Notes: generated by a model from the letters alone, not told the origin. 64,000 nt of DNA from Clostridiaceae bacterium (GCA_902362865.1 CABIYE010000004.1:62001-126000), one strand, 5' to 3'; positions 34,138 through 43,378 are shown, counted from the stretch's first letter. Numbers and translations: made by a program.

Positions 34138-34166
34138 TTGCGTTTACATAAAGAATCATATATAAT
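34138..34166 (+). promoter_or_regulatory. Predicted promoter in the mecA upstream region
   Basis: TTGCGT (34138-34143), 17 bases, TATAAT (34161-34166), directed away from mecA. The following 330 bases contain only a 33-codon ORF (34242-34343, starting MSAPPMYEYQRK) without a clear ribosome site, so this could drive a small RNA or the small protein at 34497. Confidence 0.5.
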
Positions 34167-34496
34167 AGTCGTACAGAAAATAGTATTCCCCAATAGCAGT
34201 GTTCCTAGAACAAGAGAGAGGAATCTTTTCAGTTCTATCAATATGTCGGCACCGCCGATGTATGAATATCAGCGTAAGGTCATTATAATGGTCAATTTAA
34301 TTTTCAACAAGAGTCAAATCAGACAAATATCAGCAGATTTTTAGAACTAATTTTTATAATATCAATGTATGATACTATTTTCTGCAAGGTTCGGTATTTT
34401 TCAGGGAAAATCATATCACGCACTTCCAATGGAAAAATTTGAAAATATGCCGAGAATCTGAACATGCTAACAATACATTGGGAACAGGAGAAGGTT

Positions 34497-34709
34497 ATGC
34501 CGGAAGAAACACAAGTGTTCCAGGATATGTTTCGGGAACTGAACCAGTATGAAAAAAGGGGAGTATACATGGCGATGGATGGGAAACCGGCAAGTCCGAC
34601 ACAGATTGTTAAGGCACATATGGTAAAGGAAGAATCCGGCTATATGCGAGATTATGTTTTGAATGAAAGGGGAGATTTAAAAGCACTTTATTTTTATATG
34701 ATAAAATGA
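34497..34709 (+). CDS. Hypothetical small protein
   Basis: A 70-residue protein (MPEETQVFQDMFRELNQYEK, then GVYMAMDGKPASPTQIVKAH). AGGAGAAGG precedes ATG 34497, so it is probably translated; the in-frame ATG at 34464 has no ribosome site. I recognise no family. Conserved-looking small proteins of this type occur in Lachnospiraceae without known function. Confidence 0.5.
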   Translation: MPEETQVFQDMFRELNQYEKRGVYMAMDGKPASPTQIVKAHMVKEESGYMRDYVLNERGDLKALYFYMIK

Positions 34710-34811
34710 TACTGATATGTAAATATCCCTCTTAAAATATTATTAAAATGTCGAAATAATTAATGACGGAACCCCCAAATGTTGATATAATGAACGCATA
34801 GCGACGAACGC

Positions 34812-34866
34812 AAGACCGAAAGAAATCCGTCTGCCCGCTTGCGGGCAAGAGGATTTCTAAGGTCTT
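34812..34866 (+). other. Long compound hairpin in the GH18 leader
   Basis: AAGACC pairs with GGTCTT, AGAAATCC with GGATTTCT, and GCCCGC with GCGGGC in one nested stem. A further G-rich structured stretch (about 34867-34950, with repeated GCG/CGC runs) follows before the AGGAGG of the GH18 gene. No T-run is present. It is probably a structured 5' leader; I cannot match it to a known RNA family. Confidence 0.5.
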
Positions 34867-34965
34867 ATGTGAGTGCAACGAACACTGAGGAAGCAGGGCT
34901 TCCGAAGTGGCGTTCGGAGCGTAGGGAAACGCGAGAGTGCGGAACACAAATGTAGGAGGTGCAGT

Positions 34966-36768
34966 ATGGATGATCAGGGACGGAGAGAGTTAGCTCGCCG
35001 TAGACGGTCACAAGCCAAAAGAAGACGTCAGAGAACCATCATTCTGAAGGGAATTTTTACATTTATAATAATAGTAGGTATTATTGCAGCATTATTTTTG
35101 TGGAGACGGTATGGCCCTTCAAAAGAAAGAGCGGATTTGGATGAATATTATGGAATAAAAAGTGAAAATCAGCTTGCAGTTGTTGTAAATAATGGGATTC
35201 TTGAACCGGGAGGAATGCTTTCTGACGGCAAGGCTTATGTGGAATACAGTCTTGTACGTGACTATATCAATGAAAGATTTTATTGGGATCCGAATGAAAA
35301 TACCTTGCTTTACACTTTGCCCAACGATGTGGTTTCAGTGGGAGTGGGTAACAAAGAATATTCAGTATCAAAAGCAAAAAACAGTGTGGATTATACTATA
35401 CTGAGAACGGAAGGAAGTACTGCTTATATTGCCCTTGACTTTGTGAAGCAGTATACCGACATGGATTATGAGGTCTATGACAATCCGGGACGGGTTATGA
35501 TCTGTACAGAGACAGGCACGACGACGGTTGCTGAAGTGAAGCGTGATACGCAGGTACGTTATCAGGGAGGCGTCAAGAGTCCGGTTCTCACAGATGTTGA
35601 GAAAAAGGAAGTTGTTACGGTCATTGAAACAGAAGGAAGTTGGAAGAAGGTTCGGACAGAGGACGGCTTTATCGGATATATAAAAGAGAGCGCTCTTAAA
35701 AAAGAGAAGACGGAGAAGATTGACAGAGGCTTTGAAGAACCGGATTATACCAGTATTTCTAAGGATTATACCATTAATATGGCATGGCACAATGTGACAA
35801 ATACAGATGCTAACAGCAGTGTACTGGAGATGATTGCGCAGACAAAGGGTCTGACTACGATTTCGCCGACTTGGTTCCATGTGGCGGATACGGCGGGTAA
35901 TCTGGAGTCAATTTCCAGCGCGGATTATGTAAATTATGCGCATCAGTCCAATATTGAAGTGTGGGCTTCAATCCGCGATTTTGACGGAGGTATTAATTCC
36001 CAGGAAGAATCTTATGAACTGCTGAGCCATACGTCTAACCGTGATAATCTGATAAATCAGTTGATTGCGGCAGCATTGCAGGTAGGGCTTGATGGAATTA
36101 ATGTGGATTTTGAAAAAATTTCTACAGAATGCGGAGAACATTATATTCAGTTTATCCGTGAATTATCTGTCAAGTGCCGGCAGAACGGGCTGGTTCTTTC
36201 TGTGGACAATTATGTTCCGCAGGCGTATAACCAGCAGTATCACAGGAAAGAGCAGGGAGTTTTTGCTGACTATGTAATCATTATGGGGTACGATGAGCAT
36301 TACGCAGGTTCACCGGAAGCAGGACCGGTTGCATCTTACAATTTTGTCAAAGAAGGTATTGAGCAGACATTAAAGGAAGTCCCTGCCGAGAAAGTGATTA
36401 ATGCGGTGCCGTTCTTTACGAGAGTATGGAAAGAGACGGCGAAAACGGCCGAGGAACTCAGGCAGCAGGAAGGAACGGAGAGTGCGGAATATTCCATGAA
36501 TGTGGAGAGTGAGGCTTACAGCATGACGGAAGTAGAGAATATACTTTCTCAGGTTGGAGTTACACCGACATGGGATGACGAAGTTAAGCAGAATTATGCG
36601 ACGTGGGAATCCGAAGGAAGTACTTATGAAGTGTGGGTTGAGGACGCAAGTTCCCTTGAGCCGAAACTGCAGCTTATAAAAGAGTACGGACTGGCGGGAA
36701 GCGCAGCATGGCGTCTTGGATATGAGAAGACTGAAATCTGGGATTTGATTTTGAAATATGTGAATTAG
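34966..36768 (+). CDS. Membrane-anchored GH18-family glycosidase with SH3 domain
   Basis: A 600-residue protein. A very basic N-terminus (residues 1-25) and a membrane segment (~28-48) are followed by a copper-amine-oxidase-like/SH3 region (~90-250; VVTVIETEGSWKKVRTEDGF and GYIKES). A GH18 barrel follows (~270-600) with the catalytic motif LDGINVDFEKI (DxxDxE form) and YVIIMGYDEHYAGSPEAGPV. Such proteins act on spore cortex or cell-wall glycan. AGGAGG precedes ATG 34966. It is followed by cwlD, supporting a sporulation or wall role. Confidence 0.87.
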   Translation: MDDQGRRELARRRRSQAKRRRQRTIILKGIFTFIIIVGIIAALFLWRRYGPSKERADLDEYYGIKSENQLAVVVNNGILEPGGMLSDGKAYVEYSLVRDYINERFYWDPNENTLLYTLPNDVVSVGVGNKEYSVSKAKNSVDYTILRTEGSTAYIALDFVKQYTDMDYEVYDNPGRVMICTETGTTTVAEVKRDTQVRYQGGVKSPVLTDVEKKEVVTVIETEGSWKKVRTEDGFIGYIKESALKKEKTEKIDRGFEEPDYTSISKDYTINMAWHNVTNTDANSSVLEMIAQTKGLTTISPTWFHVADTAGNLESISSADYVNYAHQSNIEVWASIRDFDGGINSQEESYELLSHTSNRDNLINQLIAAALQVGLDGINVDFEKISTECGEHYIQFIRELSVKCRQNGLVLSVDNYVPQAYNQQYHRKEQGVFADYVIIMGYDEHYAGSPEAGPVASYNFVKEGIEQTLKEVPAEKVINAVPFFTRVWKETAKTAEELRQQEGTESAEYSMNVESEAYSMTEVENILSQVGVTPTWDDEVKQNYATWESEGSTYEVWVEDASSLEPKLQLIKEYGLAGSAAWRLGYEKTEIWDLILKYVN

Positions 36769-36779
36769 TTTAATAAATG

Positions 36780-36832
36780 TCCCCTGACAGGAATATATTT
36801 AACCAATATAGACTGTTAGGGGATGTTTTTTT
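36780..36832 (+). terminator. Terminator-like hairpin overlapping the cwlD ribosome site
   Basis: TCCCCTGACAG (36780-36790) pairs with CTGTTAGGGGA (36813-36823) over 11 bp (one G-T), followed by a T-run. AGGGGA in the 3' arm is the Shine-Dalgarno of cwlD, whose TTG start is at the end of the T-run. Confidence 0.72.
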
Positions 36833-37511
36833 GCGTCAAAAAGCAGAATTTATTCTGGCGGTTTTATTTCTGGCGGGGCTGATTGCTGCCAGCAGAAATA
36901 TTACCAGGTATGTGGCTTCTGCACAGGTAGGGAAATCAAGCGAGCTGGTGGTTCTGGATGCTGGACACGGAGATTCTGATCCCGGCAAAGTAGGCGTGAA
37001 TGAAGCGAAGGAGAAAGACATTAATCTGGCGATTGCGAAAAAGGTAGAAGGGCTCTTGAAAGAGAAAGGAATTCAGGTGGTTATGACAAGGAAGGATGAT
37101 ACATCGCTGGCGGAAGAAGGGGCGTCCAATAAGAAAATAGAAGATATGAAAGCAAGGGTTGCGCTGATTAACAAAGAGTCGCCGCGGCTTGCCGTGAGTA
37201 TTCACCAGAACAGTTACCATGAAGAAAATGTGTCGGGAGCGCAGGTGTTTTATTACAGTCATTCTGAAGAAGGTAAGGCGGCCGCAGATGTTATGCAGAA
37301 GGCGATGCTTGCATGTAATGCTGAAAATACCAGGCAGGCGAAGGCGAATGACACCTATTATCTGCTGAAGCGAACGGAAGTTCCGACTATTATTGTGGAG
37401 TGCGGTTTTTTAAGCAACTGGAAGGAGGCGGAACTTCTGATTACAGAGGAATATCAGGATAAAATAGCGGGAGCGATATGCCAGGGAATTCTCGACTATC
37501 TGGGAAAATAA
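36831..37511 (+). CDS. cwlD: N-acetylmuramoyl-L-alanine amidase, CwlD-like
   Basis: A 226-residue Amidase_3 enzyme. An N-terminal membrane segment (~5-20) is followed by the zinc-amidase domain: VVLDAGHGDSDPGKVG (first His), a glutamate in NEAKEKDINLAIAKKV, SIHQNSYHE (second His) and IIVECGFLSNWKEAELL (catalytic Glu). CwlD makes muramic-lactam in spore cortex. The TTG at 36831 is chosen because AGGGGA lies at normal distance; the ATG at 36777 is in the hairpin without a ribosome site. It follows a GH18 gene. Confidence 0.85.
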   Translation: MRQKAEFILAVLFLAGLIAASRNITRYVASAQVGKSSELVVLDAGHGDSDPGKVGVNEAKEKDINLAIAKKVEGLLKEKGIQVVMTRKDDTSLAEEGASNKKIEDMKARVALINKESPRLAVSIHQNSYHEENVSGAQVFYYSHSEEGKAAADVMQKAMLACNAENTRQAKANDTYYLLKRTEVPTIIVECGFLSNWKEAELLITEEYQDKIAGAICQGILDYLGK

Positions 37512-37518
37512 TGCTATA

Positions 37519-38577
37519 ATGGAAAACATGAAGACGAGAATAGAAAAAATAGACAGAAACAAACTGAATAAAAAAATTCTCTGTGAAGCCGGAGATATTT
37601 TAAAAAAAGGTGGTCTGGTGGCATTCCCGACGGAGACCGTATATGGGCTTGGGGCAAATGCGCTGGATGAAGAGGCAGCCAGAAAGACCTATGCCGCAAA
37701 GGGAAGACCGTCTGATAATCCGCTGATTGTACATATTGCGCGGATGGAAGATCTTCCGGCAATTGTAAAGGAGATACCGGAACAGGCAAAGGTGATTGCA
37801 GAAAAATTTTGGCCGGGACCGCTGACTATGATTTTTGAAAAAAGTGAGATTGTCCCATATCCTACGACAGGAGGACTTGATACGGTAGCGGTGCGTATGC
37901 CCGTTGATGAGGTTGCATGTGCCTTGATTCTTGCAGGAGGCGGTTATGTATCCGCACCAAGCGCCAATACATCCGGAAGGCCGAGCCCAACCACAGCGGA
38001 GCATGTGGCAGAGGATATGAATGGGAAGATTGAGATGATTCTGGATGGCGGAGCTGTAGAGATTGGGGTGGAATCTACGATTCTGGATATGACAGTTACG
38101 CCGCCTATGATTCTGCGTCCCGGAGCAGTTACGGAAGAAATGCTGGAAGAATTAATCGGTGAGGTGAGTGTGGACCGGACAATTCTTGACGCAGGCAGCA
38201 AAACGCCGCCGAAAGCCCCCGGAATGAAATACCGTCACTATGCGCCCAAAGCCGAACTGAGTATCGTGGAGGGAGAGATAGGACAGGTTGTATCTTTTAT
38301 TAATGAGATAGTAAAGGAGAAGATAGAAGAAGGCTTTAAAGTGGGGATTATTGGAACAGAAGAGACGGTGGGACGCTATCCATACGGCGATGTAAAATGT
38401 GTAGGGACACGGGAAGATGAGATGACAATTGCAGGACATCTGTATGGGATTCTCCGGGAATTTGATACCGACGGCGTGGACTATATCTATAGCGAATCAT
38501 TTGCCGCAGAAGGAATCGGAAGCGCAGTAATGAACAGGCTGTTGAAGGCGGCAGGACACCATGTGATTACTTTGTAA
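37519..38577 (+). CDS. ywlC: Threonylcarbamoyl-AMP synthase (Sua5/YwlC type)
   Basis: A 352-residue two-domain enzyme. The N-terminal YrdC/TsaC domain (~15-205; [52 protein letters not shown]) makes threonylcarbamoyl-AMP from threonine, bicarbonate and ATP for the t6A modification of ANN-decoding tRNAs. A Sua5 C-terminal domain (~235-350; [15 protein letters not shown]) follows. It starts 7 bp after cwlD and may be co-transcribed. ATG 37528 is an alternative start. Confidence 0.94.
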   Translation: MENMKTRIEKIDRNKLNKKILCEAGDILKKGGLVAFPTETVYGLGANALDEEAARKTYAAKGRPSDNPLIVHIARMEDLPAIVKEIPEQAKVIAEKFWPGPLTMIFEKSEIVPYPTTGGLDTVAVRMPVDEVACALILAGGGYVSAPSANTSGRPSPTTAEHVAEDMNGKIEMILDGGAVEIGVESTILDMTVTPPMILRPGAVTEEMLEELIGEVSVDRTILDAGSKTPPKAPGMKYRHYAPKAELSIVEGEIGQVVSFINEIVKEKIEEGFKVGIIGTEETVGRYPYGDVKCVGTREDEMTIAGHLYGILREFDTDGVDYIYSESFAAEGIGSAVMNRLLKAAGHHVITL

Positions 38578-38591
38578 GGAGGAAGAAAACG

Positions 38592-39221
38592 ATGGCAGAG
38601 GTACATGTTATGGATCACCCGTTGATTCAGCATAAAATAAATTTTATTCGCAGAAAAGAAGTAGGCTCCAAAGATTTCCGGTCGATAGTCGGAGAAATTG
38701 CAGCGCTGATGTGCTATGAGGCGACGAGGGATCTGAAATTGCAGGATGTGGAGATTGAAACGCCAATTTGCAAAATGGTGGGAAAAGAACTGAGTGGAAA
38801 GAAGCTGGCAGTAGTGCCGATTCTCCGTGCCGGTCTGGGAATGGTAGATGGAATGCTGAACATGATTCCGGCCGCTAAGGTGGGACATATCGGATTATAC
38901 CGTGACCCGGAGACATTTAAACCTGTTGAATACTATTGCAAATTGCCCGCCGACTGCGATGAAAGAGAGGTCTTTGTGGTAGACCCGATGCTGGCGACGG
39001 GAGGATCCAGTTCAGCGGCAATCACCATGCTGAAGGAAAAAGGCGTAAAGCATATCCGCTTCATGTGTATTCTTGCAGCCCCGGAAGGCGTTGCAAGGAT
39101 GCAGAAGGACCATCCCGATGTGGATCTGTATATTGGCGCGCTGGACGAATGTTTGAATGAACATGCCTATATTGTTCCGGGGCTTGGAGATGCAGGGGAC
39201 AGGATATTTGGTACAAAATAA
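38592..39221 (+). CDS. upp: Uracil phosphoribosyltransferase
   Basis: A 209-residue full-length enzyme converting uracil and PRPP to UMP. Landmarks: [20 protein letters not shown], the uracil-region [20 protein letters not shown], and the PRPP loop [21 protein letters not shown]-terminal [22 protein letters not shown] precedes the ATG. It is 14 bp after ywlC and 20 bp before comEB, a salvage grouping seen in other Clostridia. Confidence 0.97.
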   Translation: MAEVHVMDHPLIQHKINFIRRKEVGSKDFRSIVGEIAALMCYEATRDLKLQDVEIETPICKMVGKELSGKKLAVVPILRAGLGMVDGMLNMIPAAKVGHIGLYRDPETFKPVEYYCKLPADCDEREVFVVDPMLATGGSSSAAITMLKEKGVKHIRFMCILAAPEGVARMQKDHPDVDLYIGALDECLNEHAYIVPGLGDAGDRIFGTK

Positions 39222-39241
39222 CCGGAAGAAGGAGGAAAATG

Positions 39242-39730
39242 ATGGGAAGCAAGCGGAAGGATTATATAAGCTGGGATGAGTATTTTATGGGAGTAGCGAT
39301 CCTGTCAGGGAAGCGTTCCAAGGATCCGAATACGCAGGTGGGGTGCTGTATTGTGAGCCAGGACAATAAAATCTTGTCTATGGGATATAACGGGTTGCCG
39401 ACAGGATGTTCTGACGATGAATTTCCCTGGGCGAGAGAGGGTGAGAATCCGTTGGAAACCAAGTATGTATATACCGTCCACAGCGAGCTGAATGCTATAT
39501 TGAACTACCGCGGCGGAAGCTTGGAGGGAGCGAAGCTCTATGTGTCGCTGTTTCCCTGCAATGAATGCGCTAAAGCAATCATCCAGAGCGGAATCAAGGA
39601 AGTTATTTACGACAGCAATAAATACGAAGGAACGCCTTCCGTACAGGCATCCATGAAAATGTTTGACGCGGCGGGGGTACGGTATTATCAGTATCACCGG
39701 ACAGGGCGGAAGATAGAGGTAGAATTGTAG
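39242..39730 (+). CDS. comEB: dCMP deaminase
   Basis: A 162-residue zinc-dependent deaminase making dUMP from dCMP. It shows YISWDEYFMGVAILSGKRSK, DPNTQVGCCIVSQDNKILSM, the catalytic HSELNAIL (His/Glu) and the PCNECAKAIIQSGI zinc cysteines. AAGGAGG at 39229-39235 sets the start at ATG 39242 rather than 39239. Last gene of the ywlC-upp-comEB set, followed by a terminator. Confidence 0.95.
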   Translation: MGSKRKDYISWDEYFMGVAILSGKRSKDPNTQVGCCIVSQDNKILSMGYNGLPTGCSDDEFPWAREGENPLETKYVYTVHSELNAILNYRGGSLEGAKLYVSLFPCNECAKAIIQSGIKEVIYDSNKYEGTPSVQASMKMFDAAGVRYYQYHRTGRKIEVEL

Positions 39731-39751
39731 GAGAGTGAGGATTGAATAAAA

Positions 39752-39774
39752 ACATCGGGTAACCGGTGTTTTTT
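39752..39774 (+). terminator. Terminator after comEB
   Basis: ACATCGG (39752-39758) pairs with CCGGTGT (39763-39769, one G-T) with loop GTAA and a following T-run. Confidence 0.85.
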
Positions 39775-39834
39775 ATTGCATACAGTTCTTTTAAGGTACA
39801 TATGTATAGAAAAAGAACGAAAAGAGGGCTTCAT

Positions 39835-40044
39835 ATGTCTGAGCGGAGACCGGGATTTCTGGTGAATTTTTTCGTACGTGCAGTAATTGGGATGGCAATG
39901 ATTTTTTTTGTAAATGAATTTCTTTCTATGAAAGAAATTCAGGTGAGCGTAGGATTGAATGCGGTTAGTTTTGTGGTATCGGGAGCGCTGGGAATTCCGG
40001 GTGTGGGGCTTTTATACGGAATTATGTTTTACAACATTATGTAA
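39835..40044 (+). CDS. BofA-like membrane protein
   Basis: A 69-residue protein with two hydrophobic segments: residues ~10-27 (VRAVIGMAMIFFVNEF) and ~37-66. The second carries the GLNAVSFVVSGALGIPGVGL block that is the signature of pro-sigma-K processing inhibitor BofA, which holds the SpoIVFB protease inactive in sporulation. No spoIVF genes are near. GAGGG precedes ATG 39835; the in-frame ATG at 39802, after AAGG, is also possible. Confidence 0.78.
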   Translation: MSERRPGFLVNFFVRAVIGMAMIFFVNEFLSMKEIQVSVGLNAVSFVVSGALGIPGVGLLYGIMFYNIM

Positions 40045-40124
40045 AACATATACGAAAATAGAAAAATATATTTATGTAAAATTCGTGAAAAACAAACAAA
40101 GTTTACATATTTTGAAAAAAGGTA

Positions 40125-40153
40125 TAGACATTTGTGCGATGTGCGGATATAAT
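40125..40153 (+). promoter_or_regulatory. Predicted promoter of the Tad operon
   Basis: TAGACA (40125-40130), 17 bases, TATAAT (40148-40153). The leader to the first tad gene is about 140 bases. Confidence 0.7.
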
Positions 40154-40159
40154 ACATCG

Positions 40160-40214
40160 TACAAGTTGTCATAACTTGTATCTGATTTGTTGAAATTTGT
40201 TGAATCTTGTTGAA
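40160..40214. promoter_or_regulatory. Palindrome and helically phased direct repeats in the Tad leader
   Basis: TACAAGTT and AACTTGTA (40160-40180) form an 8-bp inverted repeat at the predicted start of transcription. TTGTTGAA then occurs at 40187, 40197 and 40207, exactly 10 bp apart. The arrangement suggests binding of a regulator on one face of the helix. Confidence 0.55.
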
Positions 40215-40298
40215 ATCTGATTATGTTCTGATATTCCGAAGCCTTATCGGCAAAGAATTCAAAACAGAAAAAAGAATATGAACTTACAGGAGGTAATA

Positions 40299-41219
40299 GT
40301 GAGCAGTAAGAATTTGGTCATCTGCGATCCGGAGAAAAGTTACGCCTCCAGACTTGCCGCATTTTTAAATGGGAAAAGGGGACTTGCCTTTCAAGTGAAA
40401 ATATGTAGTGATCCCGAACAGGTGCGGGCAGTTCAGGAGGAGTTGACGGTTGATTTTCTGCTTATCAGTGATAAGTATCCTATTGAACAGCGAAAAGAAC
40501 TGGCGGCAGAGGTTACAATCGTGCTTCTCTCTGAGATGTGCAGTACGACAGACAAAAATGAAAACAGTATATTCAAATATCAGTCGGCGGAGGAAGTGTT
40601 CAGCCAGATTATGAGAATTCTTTCGGAAAAAGAGAAGGAGGATGTTCTCTATGTCCGTAAAAAAGGAACCGGGAAGATGATAGGAGTCTTTTCTCCGGTA
40701 CATCGAACCGGTCAGACGGTATTTGCGCTCAGAATGGGGAAGGAACTGGCGAAGAAGCAGAATGTTCTTTATCTGAATTTAGAGACTTATGCAGGAATTG
40801 ACGGGCATTTTCCAAAGACAGAGAGAAATCTGTCCATGCTTTTGTATTATGCAAAACAAAGGATGGGGAATCCGGGAATTTTGCTGCCATCTTTAATCAG
40901 ACAGATGGAACGGCTGGATTATATTCCCCCGGTTTCTCTTCCGGAGGAAATTAAGGCAGTGACGGAAAAAGAATGGCTGTGGTTGTTTTCGGAGATTTTG
41001 AGAACCAGTATTTATGAGGTGCTGATTCTGGACATAGGCGAGTGCGTCCAGGGTTTGTACGAGATTCTTAAAAGCTGTGATACTGTATATCTGCTTACGG
41101 CGGATGACCCGATTGCTGCTTCTAAATTGGCACAGTTTGAGCAGGTTATGTACCAGCTCGGTTATGGAGAAGTATGGGAAAGGATGGTGCCCTGTGATAA
41201 AGGCAGAACAATTATATGA
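40299..41219 (+). CDS. TadZ/CpaE-like pilus assembly protein
   Basis: A 306-residue protein starting at GTG 40299, set by CAGGAGG 6 bases upstream. Residues ~5-110 resemble a receiver-like atypical domain (LVICDPEKSYASRLAAFLNG); ~125-300 resemble a MinD/CpaE ATPase with a degenerate P-loop (GVFSPVHRTGQTVFALRMGK) and a LILDIGECVQGLYEILKSCD strand. TadZ/CpaE proteins place the Tad pilus machine at the cell pole. The missing P-loop lysine pattern suggests weak or no ATPase activity. The 3' end overlaps cpaF by 26 bp. Confidence 0.78.
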   Translation: MSSKNLVICDPEKSYASRLAAFLNGKRGLAFQVKICSDPEQVRAVQEELTVDFLLISDKYPIEQRKELAAEVTIVLLSEMCSTTDKNENSIFKYQSAEEVFSQIMRILSEKEKEDVLYVRKKGTGKMIGVFSPVHRTGQTVFALRMGKELAKKQNVLYLNLETYAGIDGHFPKTERNLSMLLYYAKQRMGNPGILLPSLIRQMERLDYIPPVSLPEEIKAVTEKEWLWLFSEILRTSIYEVLILDIGECVQGLYEILKSCDTVYLLTADDPIAASKLAQFEQVMYQLGYGEVWERMVPCDKGRTII

Positions 41220-42063
41220 CAGGATCCTTGCAAAACTGGACCTGTCGCGAGAGGTGGAGGACGAAGAACTGCAGGAACTAATTTTCAGGGTCCTTGAGGA
41301 ACAGAGCAGGCAAGAGTACATTCCGCTGCAGGAGAAAGCGGTTTTGGGAAGAGATTTGTTTAATGCGTTCCGTAAGCTGGATCTTTTGCAGGAGTTAATT
41401 GAGGACGATGAAATTACGGAGATTATGATTAACGGGACGCAGAATATTTTTATTGAGAAGAAGGGAAGGCTTTATCTGACGGACAAAAGATTTGCTTCCC
41501 GGGACAAGCTTGAGGATGTGATCCAGCAGATTGTGGCGGGATCTAACCGTATGGTAAATGAAGCTTCACCGATTGTAGATGCAAGACTTGCGGATGGTTC
41601 GCGTGTCAATGTAGTGTTGTATCCGGTTGCATTGAATGGTCCGATTGTTACAATAAGAAAATTTCCCAGAGAGCAGATAACGATGGAACAGTTGATACAG
41701 TTTGGGACGCTGGATGAAGAATTGGCGGATTTTTTGAAAATTCTGGTAGCCGCTGGATACAATATTTTCATAAGCGGGGGGACGGGATCCGGAAAGACCA
41801 CATTTCTGAATGCATTGTCCCAATTTATTCCCAAGGATGAGAGGATCATCACAATTGAGGATAATGCGGAACTTAGAATCATGGGCGTGGCGAATCTTGT
41901 ACGGATGGAAGCCCGCAATGCAAATCTGGAGGGAGTGGGTGCCATTCCCATCCGTGAGCTGATTCGCGCGGCGCTCCGTATGCGGCCGGACCGGATTATT
42001 GTGGGGGAGGTAAGGGGCCCGGAGACGATTGATATGATTCAGGCAATTATATGTACTATATAA
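41194..42063 (+). pseudogene. cpaF: cpaF/tadA pilus ATPase, 5' part, interrupted by a mobile element
   Basis: The secretion motor ATPase of the Tad pilus. The frame starts at GTG 41194, after AAAGGATGG. The N-terminal domain (LIEDDEITEIMINGTQNIFI), Walker A (GGTGSGKTTFLNAL, about residues 195-202), the aspartate box (IITIEDNAELRI) and Walker B (MRPDRIIVGEVRGPETIDMI) are intact. At 42045 the gene enters foreign DNA and stops after six alien codons. The missing C-terminal 116 residues are at 59028-59378 in the matching frame. As it stands, the product lacks the conserved region after QA and is probably inactive. Confidence 0.93.
42041..42045 (+). repeat. Left attachment core (AGGCA)
   Basis: AGGCA at the left border inside cpaF is repeated at 59023-59027 on the right. 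GCA here and GCA at 59025-59027 occupy the same codon position, so recombination between them restores the frame. Confidence 0.75.
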
Positions 42064-42128
42064 TAATTATATATATAACGTATATAAGGATGGAAAATAT
42101 AGATTAGAGGGAGAGACATAGGAACGAT

Positions 42129-42437
42129 ATGAACATTAAGTATAGGTTATTGTGTAAAAGGTTAATAGAGGAAAGGAAGAGAGTAGGTGTCATTCAATAT
42201 TATAATGTACTGTTCATAATGGAGTTAGTGTCAGATAAAGACATATGGTCTTTAGAACAGTGGGTGAATGGTATAAATAACATATATATGAAAGATATAC
42301 ATAATTGGTGTAGAATACATTTTGTTAAATATCACACTGTATTTGTTTACAGGAAAGAGTATCCGGTAAAAGCAAATATTTGGAATGGGTATTCATATAT
42401 AAGGTGGCGGATGGAGCGGATGATGAATTTGGGATAA
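42129..42437 (+). CDS. Hypothetical protein at the element's left end
   Basis: A 102-residue basic and aromatic-rich ORF (RKRVGVIQYYNVLFIMELVS, then YSYIRWRMERMM). The ribosome site (GGGAGAG about 16 bases away, GGAACG nearer) is poor. No family recognised. It may be a real small gene or chance ORF in A/T-rich DNA. The next 280 bases up to 42717 contain no other gene. Confidence 0.35.
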   Translation: MNIKYRLLCKRLIEERKRVGVIQYYNVLFIMELVSDKDIWSLEQWVNGINNIYMKDIHNWCRIHFVKYHTVFVYRKEYPVKANIWNGYSYIRWRMERMMNLG

Positions 42438-42717
42438 GATAAAATAGTGATTCTCTTATACGTTTGCCTATAAGTGCATAATTTATTTCCATGTCCTCAC
42501 CTCCTTTCCATCACAACTTGACTTTTTTGTGTTGTAGATAGGAAAAATGGTGAGCTATACAACAGCAATTGGTTGTATAAAGAGAAGTATATCATATGTA
42601 TATAGCAAAAAGAAGATTGTCGATTGATGGGAGAAAAAGGCGATAAGTTGTAATTGAACAACAGCGAAAAAAGGGTTATCACTTATGTATTAAAAATTAT
42701 GTTTGGGAGGAAAATAC

Positions 42718-42933
42718 ATGGCAGATAAAGAGGAAATCAAAACACTGGAGGAATTAGAGGAAAAAGGAAGAATACTGCGGGAGTACAAAGAAAAATTCCG
42801 GCAGATGTGCCAAGAAAATAAAATGATAAAGGGTTCGACAGTGCTGAAACTATATGATAAAATTGAAGAAATACAAAGAGAATATGAGCATTTAGATAAT
42901 AAGCTGACATTAATGGAATACAACTTTATATAG
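42718..42933 (+). CDS. Small coiled-coil hypothetical protein
   Basis: A 71-residue, highly charged, probably all-helical protein (EEIKTLEELEEKGRILREYK, then YDKIEEIQREYEHLDNK). GGGAGG precedes ATG 42718. Function unknown. It lies before the XRE regulator and restriction genes in the same direction. Confidence 0.55.
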   Translation: MADKEEIKTLEELEEKGRILREYKEKFRQMCQENKMIKGSTVLKLYDKIEEIQREYEHLDNKLTLMEYNFI

Positions 42934-43013
42934 TTCTATTTTTTTTGTTTTAATACTACTGTTTCCCTTAGTAAATACTTGTAAGATACATCTCTAATAT
43001 TTTTGCGGATTTC

Positions 43014-43034
43014 TAGTTACAATTAAGGTAACTA
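43014..43034. promoter_or_regulatory. Palindromic operator upstream of the XRE gene
   Basis: TAGTTAC (43014-43020) and GTAACTA (43028-43034) are inverted repeats about 24 bp upstream of the XRE gene, a typical place for an autorepressor site. Confidence 0.5.
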
Positions 43035-43057
43035 CTATCGGAAAGAGGTGTATTTAC

Positions 43058-43378
43058 TTGCGCACAGAGGATTATATTGCGGACAATATTATAGCTTTAT
43101 GTAAAAAACGTGATATGAGTAAATATCGGCTGTCACAATTGACTGGTATATCTCAATCTTCGATTGGAAAAATTATTGCTAAAGAAAGTTTACCAACTAT
43201 GCCTACTGTAGAAAAGATATGTGATGCACTGGGAGTAACAATGGCACAATTCTTTGCCGGAATGGATGTTCCAGTAAGCTTATCAGAATCACAACAAGAG
43301 GTTCTGAATATTTGGAATAATCTTGATGAAAAAGAACAGAATGTAGTGATACAAATGCTCCGGGGACTTCAAAAATAA
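43058..43378 (+). CDS. XRE-family regulator next to restriction genes
   Basis: A 106-residue protein with a canonical XRE HTH (residues ~8-62: IIALCKKRDMSKYRLSQLTG, SQSSIGKIIAKESLPTMPTV) and a short helical C-terminus. The TTG start is preceded by AGAGGTG. Its position upstream of the restriction-modification cluster and the palindrome in its promoter suggest a controller of that cluster or of itself. Confidence 0.78.
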   Translation: MRTEDYIADNIIALCKKRDMSKYRLSQLTGISQSSIGKIIAKESLPTMPTVEKICDALGVTMAQFFAGMDVPVSLSESQQEVLNIWNNLDEKEQNVVIQMLRGLQK

